Positions 27,238 to 38,108 of a stretch of DNA of 64,000 bases are shown piece by piece (positions within the stretch are counted from its first letter, which is position 1; every line of letters begins with the position of its first letter). This DNA is from Burkholderiales bacterium 70-64 (GTDB lineage: Bacteria; Pseudomonadota; Gammaproteobacteria; Burkholderiales; Burkholderiaceae_E): positions 124,001 to 188,000 of the forward strand of contig MKUQ01000060.1 in NCBI GenBank assembly GCA_001898645.1. Reading direction: 5' to 3'. The translations under genes and the position numbers were made by a program. Under the pieces are notes generated by a model that was not told where the DNA came from, did no database searches, and worked only from the letters and a program-made list of their open reading frames with translations.

Positions 27238-28103
27238 GCGCCGCCGCGGCCGTGCCGCAGGCGGCGGACTGCGTCGTCGAGGCCTGCGATCTCGCCATCG
27301 GCTACCCCGGCCGCCGCGTCGGCGCCGGCATCTCGCTCGGCATCGGGCACGGCGAGGCGCTCTGCCTGCTCGGCCCGAACGGCAGCGGCAAGACGACGCT
27401 GTTCAAGACCCTGCTCGGCCTCCTGCCGCCGCTCGCAGGCGAAGTGCGCGTGCTCGGCGAGCCGGCCGCCGACTGGTCGCGTGCCGCTTTCGCGCGCAAG
27501 GTCGGCTACGTGCCGCAGGCGCACGCCGGCCTCTTTCCGTTCACCGTCGAGGACATCGTGCTGATGGGCCGCGCCGCGCGCATCGAGCGCTTCGCCGCGC
27601 CGTCGCGGCACGACCGCGAGATCGCCGCCGACTGCCTGGCGGCGCTCGGCGTCGACCACCTGCGCACGCGCGTCTACACCGAGATCAGCGGCGGCGAGCG
27701 GCAGCTCGCGCTGATCGCCCGCGCGCTGGCGCAGGAGCCGGCGCTGCTGGTCATGGACGAACCGACGGCAAGCCTAGACTTCGGCAACCAGATCCGCGTC
27801 CTCGACCACGTCGGCCGGCTGCGCGGGCGCGGTATCGCCGTGCTCATGTCCACGCACCAGCCGGAGCACGCGCTGCGCGTCGCCGACCGCATCGCGCTCC
27901 TGGCGCCGGGCCGGCTCGCCGGCCTCGGCGCGCCGGCCGAGGTGGCGACGCCGGAGGCGCTCGCCGATCTCTACGGCGTCGACGCGGCGGCCATCGTCGC
28001 CAGCCTGCCGGCGCTTTCCCGGTTCCCGCAACATCGCCGCGAGATGGACGCCCCAGCAAGCGCCTCCGCCCGGCCGTCCGCAGGGGGCGCCCGCCCTCCC
28101 TAG
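27234..28103 (+). CDS. ABC transporter ATP-binding protein (FepC/MolC-like)
   Basis: 289 aa, GTG start within the permease stop (GTGA). Walker A GPNGSGKT near residue 45, Q-loop YVPQAHAG near 90, signature ISGGERQLALIARAL near 149, Walker B LLVMDEPTASLDFGNQ near 172, and switch His in STHQPEH. This is the class that drives FecCD-type importers. The Pro/Ala-rich tail after residue 265 is variable. It is the last gene of the uptake operon; transcription then runs into a repeat element that covers the end of a convergent gene. Confidence 0.88.
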   Translation: MSAAAAVPQAADCVVEACDLAIGYPGRRVGAGISLGIGHGEALCLLGPNGSGKTTLFKTLLGLLPPLAGEVRVLGEPAADWSRAAFARKVGYVPQAHAGLFPFTVEDIVLMGRAARIERFAAPSRHDREIAADCLAALGVDHLRTRVYTEISGGERQLALIARALAQEPALLVMDEPTASLDFGNQIRVLDHVGRLRGRGIAVLMSTHQPEHALRVADRIALLAPGRLAGLGAPAEVATPEALADLYGVDAAAIVASLPALSRFPQHRREMDAPASASARPSAGGARPP

Positions 28104-28116
28104 AAGGATGGCGAAA

Positions 28117-28214
28117 CCACGTGTGAAGGAACCGTGGTGAGCGTCCCGAGGTCATGCCGGGGGCGAGCATCGCAGGCGCGAGATCGGGGCGCGCAGCAGC
28201 CCCCTCATACGTTC
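28117..28214. repeat. Short form of a palindromic intergenic repeat
   Basis: Two blocks match the element at 38107-38377 in inverted order: 28119-28159 (36 of 41 bases) and 28162-28199 (36 of 38 bases). The right end TCATACGTTC (28205-28214) pairs with GAACGTATGA at the other locus. This copy lacks the 150-bp nested palindrome. It overlaps the stop codon of the DHH gene. Confidence 0.7.
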
Positions 28215-29209
28215 TCGCCCCAGGGCGCGGCGGCGAACTCGCGCACGAAGCGCTCGAGCTCGCTTTCGGCCAGGCGATCGATGCCGCCGGCGGCCGCGCG
28301 TCCCGCTCCGCCGAAACGCCGGCACAGCGGCGCGGCGCCGCCCGGCGCCTCGATCGGCGCGCGCACGCTGACGGCGAGATGGCCGTCGCCGGCGCGCCTG
28401 GCCACTGCGTGCGCACGCCGCGGCTGCGCGAACGCCAGCTCGTTGGCGAGGCTGCCGATCACCCGCCGGCTCCAGGGCTCGTCCGGCAGCAGGTAGACGG
28501 CCCCGGCCGCGCCTTCCCAGTACGGGCGCTGCTGCAGCCCCTGCGCCAGGTCGGCCCGGCGCCGCGCGGCGATCTCGGCCGCGACCGGCTCGCGCTCGAG
28601 GAACTCCAGCGGGTCGCGGTAGCGCGCCAGCAGCGGGTACAGGCGCGCGGGCGCGATGAGCACGTCGCTTTCGTCGTCGCCGTAGGCGTTGTAGTTGATC
28701 GCTTCGCCGAGCGTGCGCAGTCGCTCGCAGGCTCCGTCGGGCAGCCCCATTCCGGCCGCCAGTTGCCGGGCCGTCTCGCGCAGGTTGTCGCCGAACGCGC
28801 CGACCACCGCCCAGGCCCTGAAGCGTCCGCCCAGGTGGCGATCGACCAGCACGCTGGTGCACACGCCGCTGGCGAGGTCGATGTGCGCCTCGAGCAGCGG
28901 ATGGGACGGCACTTCGTCCGCCGTGTGGTGGTCGAAGTAGCGCACCCGCGCGCCGCGCTCGAGCAGCTGCAGCAGCGCCGCGCGGTTGCGCTGCATCGAC
29001 AGGTCGCACACCAGCACCTCGTCGCCGGCGTGCGCAGGCACGCGTTCGAGCAGCTCGATCTCGCGCTTGAGGCCGGTGACGAGAGTCGCCTCGGCCGGCT
29101 GGTGCAGGCGCCACTGCACCACTGCGCACAGGCCGTCGGCATCGCCGTTGCAGACGTCGAAGCAGCGGGCGCGGTGCGCGTCGTGCGCATCCGGAGCGGG
29201 GGTGGCCAT
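28205..29209 (-). CDS. DHH-family phosphoesterase
   Basis: 334 aa. Metal-binding motifs of the DHH/DHHA1 superfamily: NGDADGLCAVVQW near residue 18, VCDLS near 63 and FDHHTADE near 87. A C-terminal substrate-binding region contains a Gly-rich GGAAPLCRRFGGAGRAAAGG segment (about 290-310). Relatives hydrolyse nanoRNA, pAp or cyclic dinucleotides, but this longer variant has no assigned substrate. The ATG at 29209 gives the DHH domain at the N-terminus. The last codons lie within a repeat element, so the C-terminal residues GENV are encoded by it. Confidence 0.8.
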   Translation of the reverse strand: MATPAPDAHDAHRARCFDVCNGDADGLCAVVQWRLHQPAEATLVTGLKREIELLERVPAHAGDEVLVCDLSMQRNRAALLQLLERGARVRYFDHHTADEVPSHPLLEAHIDLASGVCTSVLVDRHLGGRFRAWAVVGAFGDNLRETARQLAAGMGLPDGACERLRTLGEAINYNAYGDDESDVLIAPARLYPLLARYRDPLEFLEREPVAAEIAARRRADLAQGLQQRPYWEGAAGAVYLLPDEPWSRRVIGSLANELAFAQPRRAHAVARRAGDGHLAVSVRAPIEAPGGAAPLCRRFGGAGRAAAGGIDRLAESELERFVREFAAAPWGENV

Positions 29210-29345
29210 GCCGCCATCGTGCCCCGATCGGCGCCGTGCGCCAAGTCCGGGCGCACGGAGGGATCTCGTCGTGCGTCGCAGACGGTTCGGCCAGATACGC
29301 CACCGGGCACGCGGAAGGATCTGCCGCGCGGCCACGGGCCGCCCG

Positions 29346-30770
29346 CTACGGTTGCTGCGCGTGTTCCCGGTGCGCGGCGTCGCCGCGGGCCATCGCCTCC
29401 TGGCGCCGGCCGAGCCAGAAGCTGTCGGCCAGCCACGCGAGCGAGATGGCGACCGCCAGCAGCGCGATGACCGTCATGCCCAGGCCGGCCGAGCCGAGCA
29501 GGGCATACGACCAGCTGCCGACCTGGTCGCCGGTGCGGTAGACCACCGTGTCGATGGCGTTCTTCGCCTTGTACTTGTCCTCGCGCGAGAGGACCGTGAA
29601 CAGCAGCTCGCGGGTCGGCCTGGCCAGGCCGAAGTTGCCCACGCGCCGGCTCACCTGGGCGAGCACCAGGACCGTGACGGTGGGGGCGATCGCCAGCGCC
29701 GCGAAGCCGATCGCCGAGAGCACCGGCAGCACCGACGCGGTGACGGCCACGCCGTAGCGGCGCAGCACGCGGGCGGTCACGAAGAGCTGCACCAGGAGGG
29801 TGGCCGCATTGACCGCGAGATCGATCGAGGCGAAGAAGCGGGTGCGCGCCGCGCGGTCGGCGAAATGCTGGCTGGCGATGCCGGCCTGCTCGAAGTACAG
29901 CAGGGTCGAGGTGATCGAGAACAGCAGCATGTAGGCGCAGATGCCGATCAGGTAGGGCGAGCGCACCGCGTGCGTGAGGCCTGCCCAGACGCTGCCGCCG
30001 ATCGGCGTGCCGTTGCCGCCTCCGCCCGTACTGCCCGCACCCGCGCTGCCGCCTGTTGCCGCGGCACCGCCTCCGCCCGTGCCGCTGTCGTGCGGCGCGC
30101 CGCCGTGCCGCGCCAGCGCCGTCGACAGGCCCGCGAGGCGATGCACGCAGGCGACCGCCACGCCCAGCAGCGCGATCGAGGCGAACAGCAGCCGGGTGGT
30201 GCCGACGCCCTCGACCAGCGAGGCGGTGATGCTCGAGCCGACGATCGCGCCGACGGTCGCTCCCGCCGCGAGGAAGCCGAACAGGCGCTTGCCCTGGGCG
30301 GGATCGAACACGTCGACCATGAGCGCCCAGAACACCGACACCACGAACAGGTTGAAGACCGAGGTCCAGACGAAGAATGCCCGTCCGACCCAGACCTGCT
30401 GCGCCGGGGAGGCGAGCGTGAACGCCGCCACGAAGGCGAGCAGGTTGGCGGCGAAGAACAGGTAGGTGACGGAGATGAAGCGCCGGCGCGGCATGCGCCG
30501 CACCAGTGCGGCGAAGGCCGGGTTGAGCGCCAGCATCGCCAGCAGCGTGGCGGTGAACAGCCACTGCAGGTTCTCGACGCCGCCCTGCACGCCCATCTCG
30601 TCGCGGATCGGCCGGATGACGTAGTAGGCCGACATCAGCGAGAACACCAGCAGCCATGACCAGCCGAGCAGCGCGAGCTCGTCGGGCTGCACCGCGCACA
30701 GCCGGCTCATCAGCCGCAGGGCCAGGCCGTCGCGAACCGGCGGCGCGCGCGCCACCGGTTCAGAGGGCAT
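29346..30770 (-). CDS. MFS / NTP:NDP antiporter-like membrane transporter
   Basis: 474 aa polytopic membrane protein with 12 predicted helices. The block AYYVIRPIRDEMG near the N-terminus is typical of proteobacterial carriers annotated as MFS or ATP/ADP-translocase-like. A Gly/Ala/Ser/Thr-rich insert (SGTGGGGAAATGGSAGAGSTGGGG) sits in the central cytoplasmic loop. The substrate is unknown. The ATG at 30770 overlaps the aldo/keto reductase stop by 11 bp; an ATG at 30710 (MSRLCAVQPDEL) would also fit family starts. It belongs to the minus-strand run MoeB-recQ-AKR-MFS. Confidence 0.75.
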   Translation of the reverse strand: MPSEPVARAPPVRDGLALRLMSRLCAVQPDELALLGWSWLLVFSLMSAYYVIRPIRDEMGVQGGVENLQWLFTATLLAMLALNPAFAALVRRMPRRRFISVTYLFFAANLLAFVAAFTLASPAQQVWVGRAFFVWTSVFNLFVVSVFWALMVDVFDPAQGKRLFGFLAAGATVGAIVGSSITASLVEGVGTTRLLFASIALLGVAVACVHRLAGLSTALARHGGAPHDSGTGGGGAAATGGSAGAGSTGGGGNGTPIGGSVWAGLTHAVRSPYLIGICAYMLLFSITSTLLYFEQAGIASQHFADRAARTRFFASIDLAVNAATLLVQLFVTARVLRRYGVAVTASVLPVLSAIGFAALAIAPTVTVLVLAQVSRRVGNFGLARPTRELLFTVLSREDKYKAKNAIDTVVYRTGDQVGSWSYALLGSAGLGMTVIALLAVAISLAWLADSFWLGRRQEAMARGDAAHREHAQQP

Positions 30771-31700
30771 CGACGAAGGCCTCCATCCGCTTGCGCGCCG
30801 CGGCGTCGGGCAGCCGCCCGGCGGCAGCGCCGATGTTGTCCGCGGCGTATTCCGGTGTGGCGGTGCCGGGGATGGCACAGGTCACCGCCGGGTGCGCGAC
30901 GATGTACTTGAGGAAGAACTGCGCCCAGCTGCGGCAGTCGAACTCGGCCGCCCATTCCGGCAGGGCCTTGCCCTGCACGGCGCGGAACAGCCGCCCGCGG
31001 CCGAACGGCAGGTTGATCATCGCCGCCATGCCGCGCTCACGCGCCAGCGGCAGGATGCGCTCGGCGGCCGCGCGGTTGTCCAGCGCGTAGTCGACCTGGA
31101 TGAAGTCGAGCGTCTCGCGCGCCATCACCCGCTCGAACTCGGCGTACTGGGCATCGAACGAGGTGGTGATGCCGAGGTAGCGGATGCGGCCGGCCTGCTT
31201 GAGCTCGCGCAGGGTGTGCAGCTGGGTGGCGACGTCGCGCAGGTTGTGCACGGCGATCAGGTCGATCCTGGCGGTGCGCAGGCGCTCGAAGGAGCGCTCG
31301 ATCTGCGCGCGCCCAGCCTCGCGCCCCTCGGCGCCCACCTTGGTGGCGAGGAACAGGGCATCGCGCAGGCCGGCCGACTCGATCAGCGCGCCCAGCACGC
31401 TCTCGGCGTCGCCGTAGGAGGGCGCGGTATCGACGACCTGCCCGCCGGCGGCCGCGAAGCGGCGCAGGGTGTCGCGCAGCACCGCCATCCCGGCCTCGTC
31501 CGGTGTGCGCTCGTAGCGGCGCGCGGTGCCGATCCCGATCACCGTGAGCGGCTCGCCGCTCGAGGGGATGGGCTTGCGCAGCGGCGCGGCCGGCGCAGGC
31601 TGCGCCCATGCCCCGCCGGCGGGGGCGAGCGTCGCGGCAGCGGCCGCGGCGAGGAATCGGCGGCGGGTGCTCACGCGGGCTCGATTCGACTCCGGCAGCG

Positions 31701-31704
<4 letters not shown>
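30760..31704 (-). CDS. Exported aldo/keto reductase
   Basis: 314 aa. The N-terminus STRRRFLAAAAAATLAPAGGAWA is a twin-arginine signal (RRRFL), so the enzyme is probably exported folded with its NADP cofactor, or is membrane-anchored. AKR features: VIGIGTARRYERT, VVDTAPSYGDAESVLGAL with catalytic Asp and Tyr, LATKVG with the conserved Lys, and IDLIAVHNLRD in place of the usual VHxPD. The GTG start overlaps the recQ stop (GTGA). The substrate is unknown. Tat-exported members of this family are common in betaproteobacteria. Confidence 0.82.
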
Positions 31705-33622
<1,918 letters not shown>

Positions 33623-33626
<4 letters not shown>

Positions 33627-34417
33627 CGGGCGCCCCCCGCCGGCGGGCGGTTGCCGTACGCCGGCCCCGGGCGGGTGCTGCACACCGGGCACTGCGGATC
33701 GCGCGGCACCTTCACCGCGTGCCACTCCATGGTGCGTGCGTCGATCATCAGCAGACGTCCGACGGCGGGCACGCCGAAGCCGCCGGCGAGCTTGAGCGCC
33801 TCGGCCGCCTGCACGGTGCCGACGATGCCGGTGAGCGGCGCGAACACCCCCATGGTGGCGCAGCGCACCTCCTCCATGCCCTGGCCCTCGGGGAACAGGC
33901 AGTGGTAGCACGGCGAATCGTCGCGGCGCGGGTCGTAGACCGCGACCTGCCCGTCGAAGCGGATCGCCGCCCCCGAGACCAGCGGCACGCCCAGCGCGAA
34001 GCAGGCGCGGTTGACCGCCTGGCGGGTGGCGAAGTTGTCGCAGCAATCGAGCACCACGTCGGCACGCGCGACCGTCTCGCGCATCGCCTCGTCCTCGAGC
34101 CGGCGCACGATCGCCTCGACCTCGATGCCCGGGTTGAGCTCGAGCATCGTGCGCCGCCCCGATTCGGCCTTGGCCTCGCCGACCCGGTCCTGGCGATGCA
34201 GGATCTGGCGCTGCAGGTTGGTGAGGTCGACCCGGTCGTCGTCGGCCAGCAGGATGCGTCCGATGCCGGAGGCCGCCAGATACAGCGCCGCCGGCGAGCC
34301 CAGCCCGCCGGCGCCGACGATCAGCGCGGTAGCCTCGAGCATGCGCTGCTGCGCCTCGATGCCGATATCTTCGAGCAGGATGTGGCGGCTGTAGCGCAGC
34401 AGCTGTTCGTCGTTCAT
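33623..34417 (-). CDS. MoeB/ThiF-family adenylyltransferase
   Basis: 264 aa E1-like enzyme that adenylates the C-terminal glycine of a sulfur-carrier protein (MoaD or ThiS). ATP site GAGGLGSPAALYL (residues 36-48), Arg finger RVDLTNLQRQILH, and the conserved DCCDNFATRQAVN. Zinc cysteines are CYHC and CPVC, and the catalytic-loop cysteine is in EEVRCATMGVFAPL. It lacks the C-terminal rhodanese domain of MOCS3/MoeZ types. Which partner it serves is not decided by sequence; it is placed just before recQ and behind the ctpA terminator. Confidence 0.88.
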
Positions 34418-34453
34418 CGCCTCGCCGGTGCGGCCGGGGCCGCCGCCGGATGG

Positions 34454-34479
34454 AAAAAGGGCCGCGCAGCGCGCGGCCC
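34454..34479 (-). terminator. Rho-independent terminator of ctpA
   Basis: Read on the minus strand: perfect 9-bp stem GGGCCGCGC / GCGCGGCCC with a 3-base loop GCT, followed by five Ts. It lies 20 bp after the ctpA stop. Confidence 0.85.
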
Positions 34480-34499
34480 CATTGTGCGCGCCCGCCGGC

Positions 34500-35930
34500 T
34501 CAGCGGGCCTGCGTCGCGTTGTCCGGGGTGGCGCCCGGCGCCGACTCGTCCTTGGCCTTGGCGACCATCACCGGCTGGCCCTTGAGGTAGTTCATCGCCT
34601 GCTGCAGCTGGTAGTCGTCGGCCGAGCCGAACTCGACCGGCTTGCGCTCCTCGGGCTTGGCCGTCGCGTCGGTGGGCTTGGGCAGCAGCGAGCGGAACTC
34701 CTTGCCTTCCTTGTCCTTGTCGTTGGTCAGGTGCCGGGTCAGGTCGGCCTCGCGCACGCGGAACGCGCTCAGGTCGCCCTCCGGTGTTTCCTCGACGAGG
34801 TAGTCGGGCGTGATGCCCTTGGCCTGGATCGAGCGCCCGTTGGGCGTGTAGTAGCGCGCCGTGGTCAGCTTGATGGCGGTGGTGTTCGACAGCGGCAGGA
34901 TCGACTGCACCGAGCCCTTGCCGAAGGTCTGCGTGCCGATGAGCACCGCGCGCTTGTGGTCCTGCAGGGCGCCGGCCACGATCTCCGAGGCCGAGGCCGA
35001 GCCGGCGTTCACCAGCACCACCATGGGCACCGTCTTCACCGAGGCCGGCAGGCGCGCGAGGATGTCCTCGCGCGTGCCGCGCAGGTAGTCCTCGGGGCTG
35101 GCGATGTACTTGCGGCGCGCGTCTTCGGTGCGCCCGTCGGTGGTCACCACGGTGGCCTGCGGCGCCAGGAACACGGCCGATACGCCGACCGCCCCGTGCA
35201 GCAGGCCGCCGGGGTCGTTGCGCAGGTCGAGCACCAGGCTCTTGAGCGCCTGCTGTTTGGCCAGCCCGTCGAGCGCCTTGACCAGGTTCTCCACGGTGTG
35301 TTCCTGGAACTGCGTGATGCGCACGTAGCCGATGCCCGGCTCGAGCACCTTGGACTTGACCGACTGGACCTTGATCACGTCGCGCACGATCTGCATCACG
35401 ATCGGCTGGTTCTCGCCCTTGCGCGCGATGGTGAGCGTGATCGGCGTCTTGGGCTTGCCGCGCATCAGCTTGACCGCGTCGTTGAGCGACATGCCCTTGG
35501 TCGGGCGGTCGTCGATGCGCACGATGAGGTCGCCGGCCTTGACGCCGGCGCGCGCCGCGGGCGTGTCCTCGATCGGCGAGACCACCTTCACGAAGCCGTC
35601 CTCGGTGCCCACCTCGATGCCCAGGCCGCCGAACTCGCCCTGGGTGCCCACCTGCAGCTCGCGGAAGGCGTCGGCGTCGAGATAGGCCGAGTGCGGATCG
35701 AGCCCCGAGAGCATGCCGTCGATCGCCCCGGTGATCAGCTTGCGGTCTTCCACCGGCTCGACGTAGTTGGCCTTGATCGCCCCGAACACGTCGGTGAACT
35801 GGCGCAGCTCGTCCAGCGGCAGGGTGGCGCGCGGCTCGCGCTGCGCGACCGCGCTCAGCCCGATGCTGACGAGGATGCCGGCGACGGCGCCGGCGGTGAC
35901 GAGACCCAGGGGTTTGAGCTTGCCCTTCAT
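34500..35930 (-). CDS. ctpA: Carboxy-terminal processing protease (S41 family)
   Basis: 476 aa periplasmic serine protease. N-terminal signal or anchor LGLVTAGAVAGILVSIGLSAVA. The PDZ domain (about residues 95-185) contains GLGIEVGTEDGFVKVVSPIEDTPAARAGVKAGD. The S41 catalytic domain has nucleophile Ser in NAGSASASEIVAGALQ and base Lys in GTQTFGKGSVQSILPLS. The charged C-terminal extension ends in ATPDNATQAR. The family trims periplasmic proteins and cell-wall hydrolases. A TATACT -10-like element at 36001-36006 (minus) lies about 71 bp before the start. Confidence 0.93.
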   Translation of the reverse strand: MKGKLKPLGLVTAGAVAGILVSIGLSAVAQREPRATLPLDELRQFTDVFGAIKANYVEPVEDRKLITGAIDGMLSGLDPHSAYLDADAFRELQVGTQGEFGGLGIEVGTEDGFVKVVSPIEDTPAARAGVKAGDLIVRIDDRPTKGMSLNDAVKLMRGKPKTPITLTIARKGENQPIVMQIVRDVIKVQSVKSKVLEPGIGYVRITQFQEHTVENLVKALDGLAKQQALKSLVLDLRNDPGGLLHGAVGVSAVFLAPQATVVTTDGRTEDARRKYIASPEDYLRGTREDILARLPASVKTVPMVVLVNAGSASASEIVAGALQDHKRAVLIGTQTFGKGSVQSILPLSNTTAIKLTTARYYTPNGRSIQAKGITPDYLVEETPEGDLSAFRVREADLTRHLTNDKDKEGKEFRSLLPKPTDATAKPEERKPVEFGSADDYQLQQAMNYLKGQPVMVAKAKDESAPGATPDNATQAR

Positions 35931-36025
35931 GGCCGATCCTGCAGGTCAGAACGGCCGGCAAAAGAAGATGCCACGCGACACACCGTCTGGCTTGCCGGGC
36001 AGTATAAACCGCGACCAGGGGGAAA

Positions 36026-36041
36026 GGGGGTGAACACCCCC
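36026..36041 (-). terminator. Terminator-like hairpin after gpmA
   Basis: GGGGGTGAACACCCCC (36026-36041); on the minus strand it is followed by TTT then Cs, so it is a weak intrinsic terminator. It lies 25 bp past the gpmA stop. Confidence 0.45.
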
Positions 36042-36065
36042 GGGGCCGATGCCCGCGCGGCGGGC

Positions 36066-36818
36066 TTATGCCCGGCTTTTGCCCTGGGCGGCGACCGCCG
36101 CTGCCGCTGCCTCGATCTCGGCCTGGTCGCCGAGGTAGGCATGGCGCAGCGGCCGCAGCGCGTCGTCGAGCTCGTACACCAGCGGGCGGCCGGTCGGGAT
36201 GTTCAGGTTCACGATCGCCTCGTCGGAGATCCCGTCGAGGTGCTTGACCAGGGCGCGCAGCGAGTTGCCGTGGGCGGCGACGATGACCCGCTTGCCGGCG
36301 CGCACGGCCGGCGCGATGGCCTCGTTCCAGTACGGCACCACGCGTGCGACGGTGTCCTTCAGGCACTCGGTACGCGGGATCTGCTCCGGGGACAGGCCGG
36401 CGTAGCGCGGGTCGCCCTCGGCACCGCGCGGATCGCCCGCCGGCAGCGGATCCGGGGCGATCGCGTAGGCACGCCGCCACGCCAGCACCTGCTGGTCGCC
36501 GAAGCGCGCCGCCGTCTCGGCCTTGTTCAGCCCCTGCAGGGCGCCGTAGTGGCGCTCGTTCAGGCGCCAGTCGGGCACCACCGGGATCCACATCCGGTCC
36601 ATCTCGTCGAGCACGCTCCACAGCGTGCGGATGGCGCGCTTGAGCACCGAGGTGAAGGCGAGGTCGAAATCGAACCCCTCGGCCTTGAGCAGGCGTCCGG
36701 CCCGCTGCGCCTCGGCGCGCCCGGTCTCGGTGAGGTCGACGTCGGTCCAGCCGGTGAACCGGTTCTCCAGATTCCACTGGCTTTCGCCGTGGCGCAGCAG
36801 CACGAGCTTGAAGGCCAT
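36066..36818 (-). CDS. gpmA: 2,3-bisphosphoglycerate-dependent phosphoglycerate mutase
   Basis: 250 aa glycolytic enzyme. Phosphohistidine motif [12 protein letters not shown] at residues 5-16 and the dPGM hallmarks [15 protein letters not shown] and [19 protein letters not shown]. The second histidine lies in [19 protein letters not shown] near residue 183. Cytoplasmic. It is divergent from the rhodanese gene, sharing a 64-bp promoter region; a minus-strand TAGAAT at 36846-36851 could be its -10. Confidence 0.96.
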   Translation of the reverse strand: MAFKLVLLRHGESQWNLENRFTGWTDVDLTETGRAEAQRAGRLLKAEGFDFDLAFTSVLKRAIRTLWSVLDEMDRMWIPVVPDWRLNERHYGALQGLNKAETAARFGDQQVLAWRRAYAIAPDPLPAGDPRGAEGDPRYAGLSPEQIPRTECLKDTVARVVPYWNEAIAPAVRAGKRVIVAAHGNSLRALVKHLDGISDEAIVNLNIPTGRPLVYELDDALRPLRHAYLGDQAEIEAAAAAVAAQGKSRA

Positions 36819-36849
36819 GTCGCGGCACGCTCCCGAAAAGCGACTATTC

Positions 36850-36855
36850 TATAAT
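36850..36855 (+). promoter_or_regulatory. -10 element of the rhodanese-grxC-secB unit
   Basis: Perfect TATAAT, 28 bp before the TTG start chosen for the rhodanese gene. The -35 region is not recognisable. It lies in the divergent gap with gpmA. Confidence 0.55.
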
Positions 36856-36882
36856 TTCGGGTTTCCGCCACGGACCGTACCC

Positions 36883-37284
36883 TTGGACTTCGTCATCCAG
36901 AACATCGTCCTGATCGCCATCGCACTGGTCTCGGGCGCGATGCTGGCGTGGCCGCTGGTGGTGCGCGGCACCGCCGGCCCCTCGCTCGACACGCTGAAGG
37001 CCACGCGGCTGATCAACGACGCCGGCGCGCTGGTGCTCGACGTGCGCACGCCGCAGGAATTCTCCGGCGGCCACCTGCCCAACGCGCGCAACATCCCGGC
37101 CGCCGAGCTGGACAAGCGCCTGGGCGAGCTGCCCGCCGGCAAGCCGGTGATCATCTGCTGCGCCAGCGGCGCGCGCTCGAGCCGGGCCGCGGGCGTCCTG
37201 CGCAAGGCCGGCCGCACGGACGTCTTCAACCTCGACGGCGGCCTGCAGTCCTGGCGTCAGGCCGGGCTGCCGGTCGTCAAGTGA
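36883..37284 (+). CDS. Membrane-anchored rhodanese-like protein
   Basis: 133 aa from a TTG start. One N-terminal helix (IQNIVLIAIALVSGAMLAWPLVV) anchors a rhodanese domain (VLDVRTPQEFSGGHLPNARNIPAAEL). The active-site loop is CCASGARS, where the second Cys is the likely persulfide residue. Homologues commonly precede grxC and secB in betaproteobacteria, as here (14 bp to grxC). No ATG is available that keeps the membrane helix, so TTG is preferred; the TATAAT 28 bp upstream supports it. Confidence 0.8.
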   Translation: MDFVIQNIVLIAIALVSGAMLAWPLVVRGTAGPSLDTLKATRLINDAGALVLDVRTPQEFSGGHLPNARNIPAAELDKRLGELPAGKPVIICCASGARSSRAAGVLRKAGRTDVFNLDGGLQSWRQAGLPVVK

Positions 37285-37298
37285 TTCCGGGTCCATCC

Positions 37299-37559
37299 AT
37301 GACCGCACACGTATTGATGTACCGCACCGCCACCTGCCCCTGGTGCGAGCGTGCCGAGCAGCTGCTCAGGGCGCGCGGCGTCGAGCGCATCGAGGAGATC
37401 CGCGTCGACCTCGAGCCGGGCCAGCGCGAGGCGATGATCGCGCGTACCGGCCGGCGCACCGTGCCACAGATCTACATCGGCGAGCGCCACATCGGCGGCT
37501 TCGACGACCTCGACGCGCTCGACCGCGACGGCGGCCTGTTGCCGCTGCTGCGCGCCTGA
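37299..37559 (+). CDS. grxC: Glutaredoxin 3
   Basis: 86 aa glutathione-dependent disulfide reductase. Redox motif TCPWCERAEQLL (Cys-Pro-Trp-Cys, where many have CPYC), then the cis-Pro loop GRRTVPQIYIGERHIGGFDDL. Length and motifs are standard for GrxC. Second gene of the rhodanese-grxC-secB group. Confidence 0.93.
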   Translation: MTAHVLMYRTATCPWCERAEQLLRARGVERIEEIRVDLEPGQREAMIARTGRRTVPQIYIGERHIGGFDDLDALDRDGGLLPLLRA

Positions 37560-37625
37560 GCTGCTTCCCGACGCCCATCCACCCCACCGGCCGGCGGCCG
37601 GCCCTGCATCCACCGAGGCACCCAC

Positions 37626-38108
37626 ATGAGCGACCAGGCGCAAGCCCCCGTATTCGCCATCCAGCGCATCTACCTGAAGGATCTCTCGCTCGAGATCCCC
37701 AATGCGCCGCGCATCTTCCTCGAAACCGCGCAGCCCAGCGTCGAGGTGCAGATGGACGTCGGCAGCGAGCAGCTGGCCGAAGGAATCTACGAAGCCACCG
37801 TCACGGTCACGGTGACCACCAAGGTCGGCGACAAGACCGCCTTCCTGGTGGAGGCCAAGCAGGGCGGCATCTTCGAGGTGCGCAACGTGCCGGCCGAGCA
37901 GATGCCGCTGCTGCTCAACGTGGTGTGCCCGAACATCGTCTATCCCTACCTGCGCTCGAACATCGCCGATACCGTCCAGCGCAGCGGCTTTCCGCCCATC
38001 CACCTGGCCGAGATCAACTTCGAGGCGCTCTACCAGCAGCGCCTCGCGCAGGCGCAGGCCGACGCCGGCAAGAAGGATTCGGGCATCATCGTGCCGGGCG
38101 TCCACTGA
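37626..38108 (+). CDS. secB: Protein-export chaperone SecB
   Basis: 160 aa homotetrameric chaperone that keeps preproteins unfolded and hands them to SecA. Typical blocks are [19 protein letters not shown] at residues 10-28, [54 protein letters not shown], and [18 protein letters not shown]. It follows grxC as in many betaproteobacteria. Directly after its stop begins a repeat element whose end GAACGTATGA overlaps the last two bases of the gene. Confidence 0.96.
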   Translation: MSDQAQAPVFAIQRIYLKDLSLEIPNAPRIFLETAQPSVEVQMDVGSEQLAEGIYEATVTVTVTTKVGDKTAFLVEAKQGGIFEVRNVPAEQMPLLLNVVCPNIVYPYLRSNIADTVQRSGFPPIHLAEINFEALYQQRLAQAQADAGKKDSGIIVPGVH

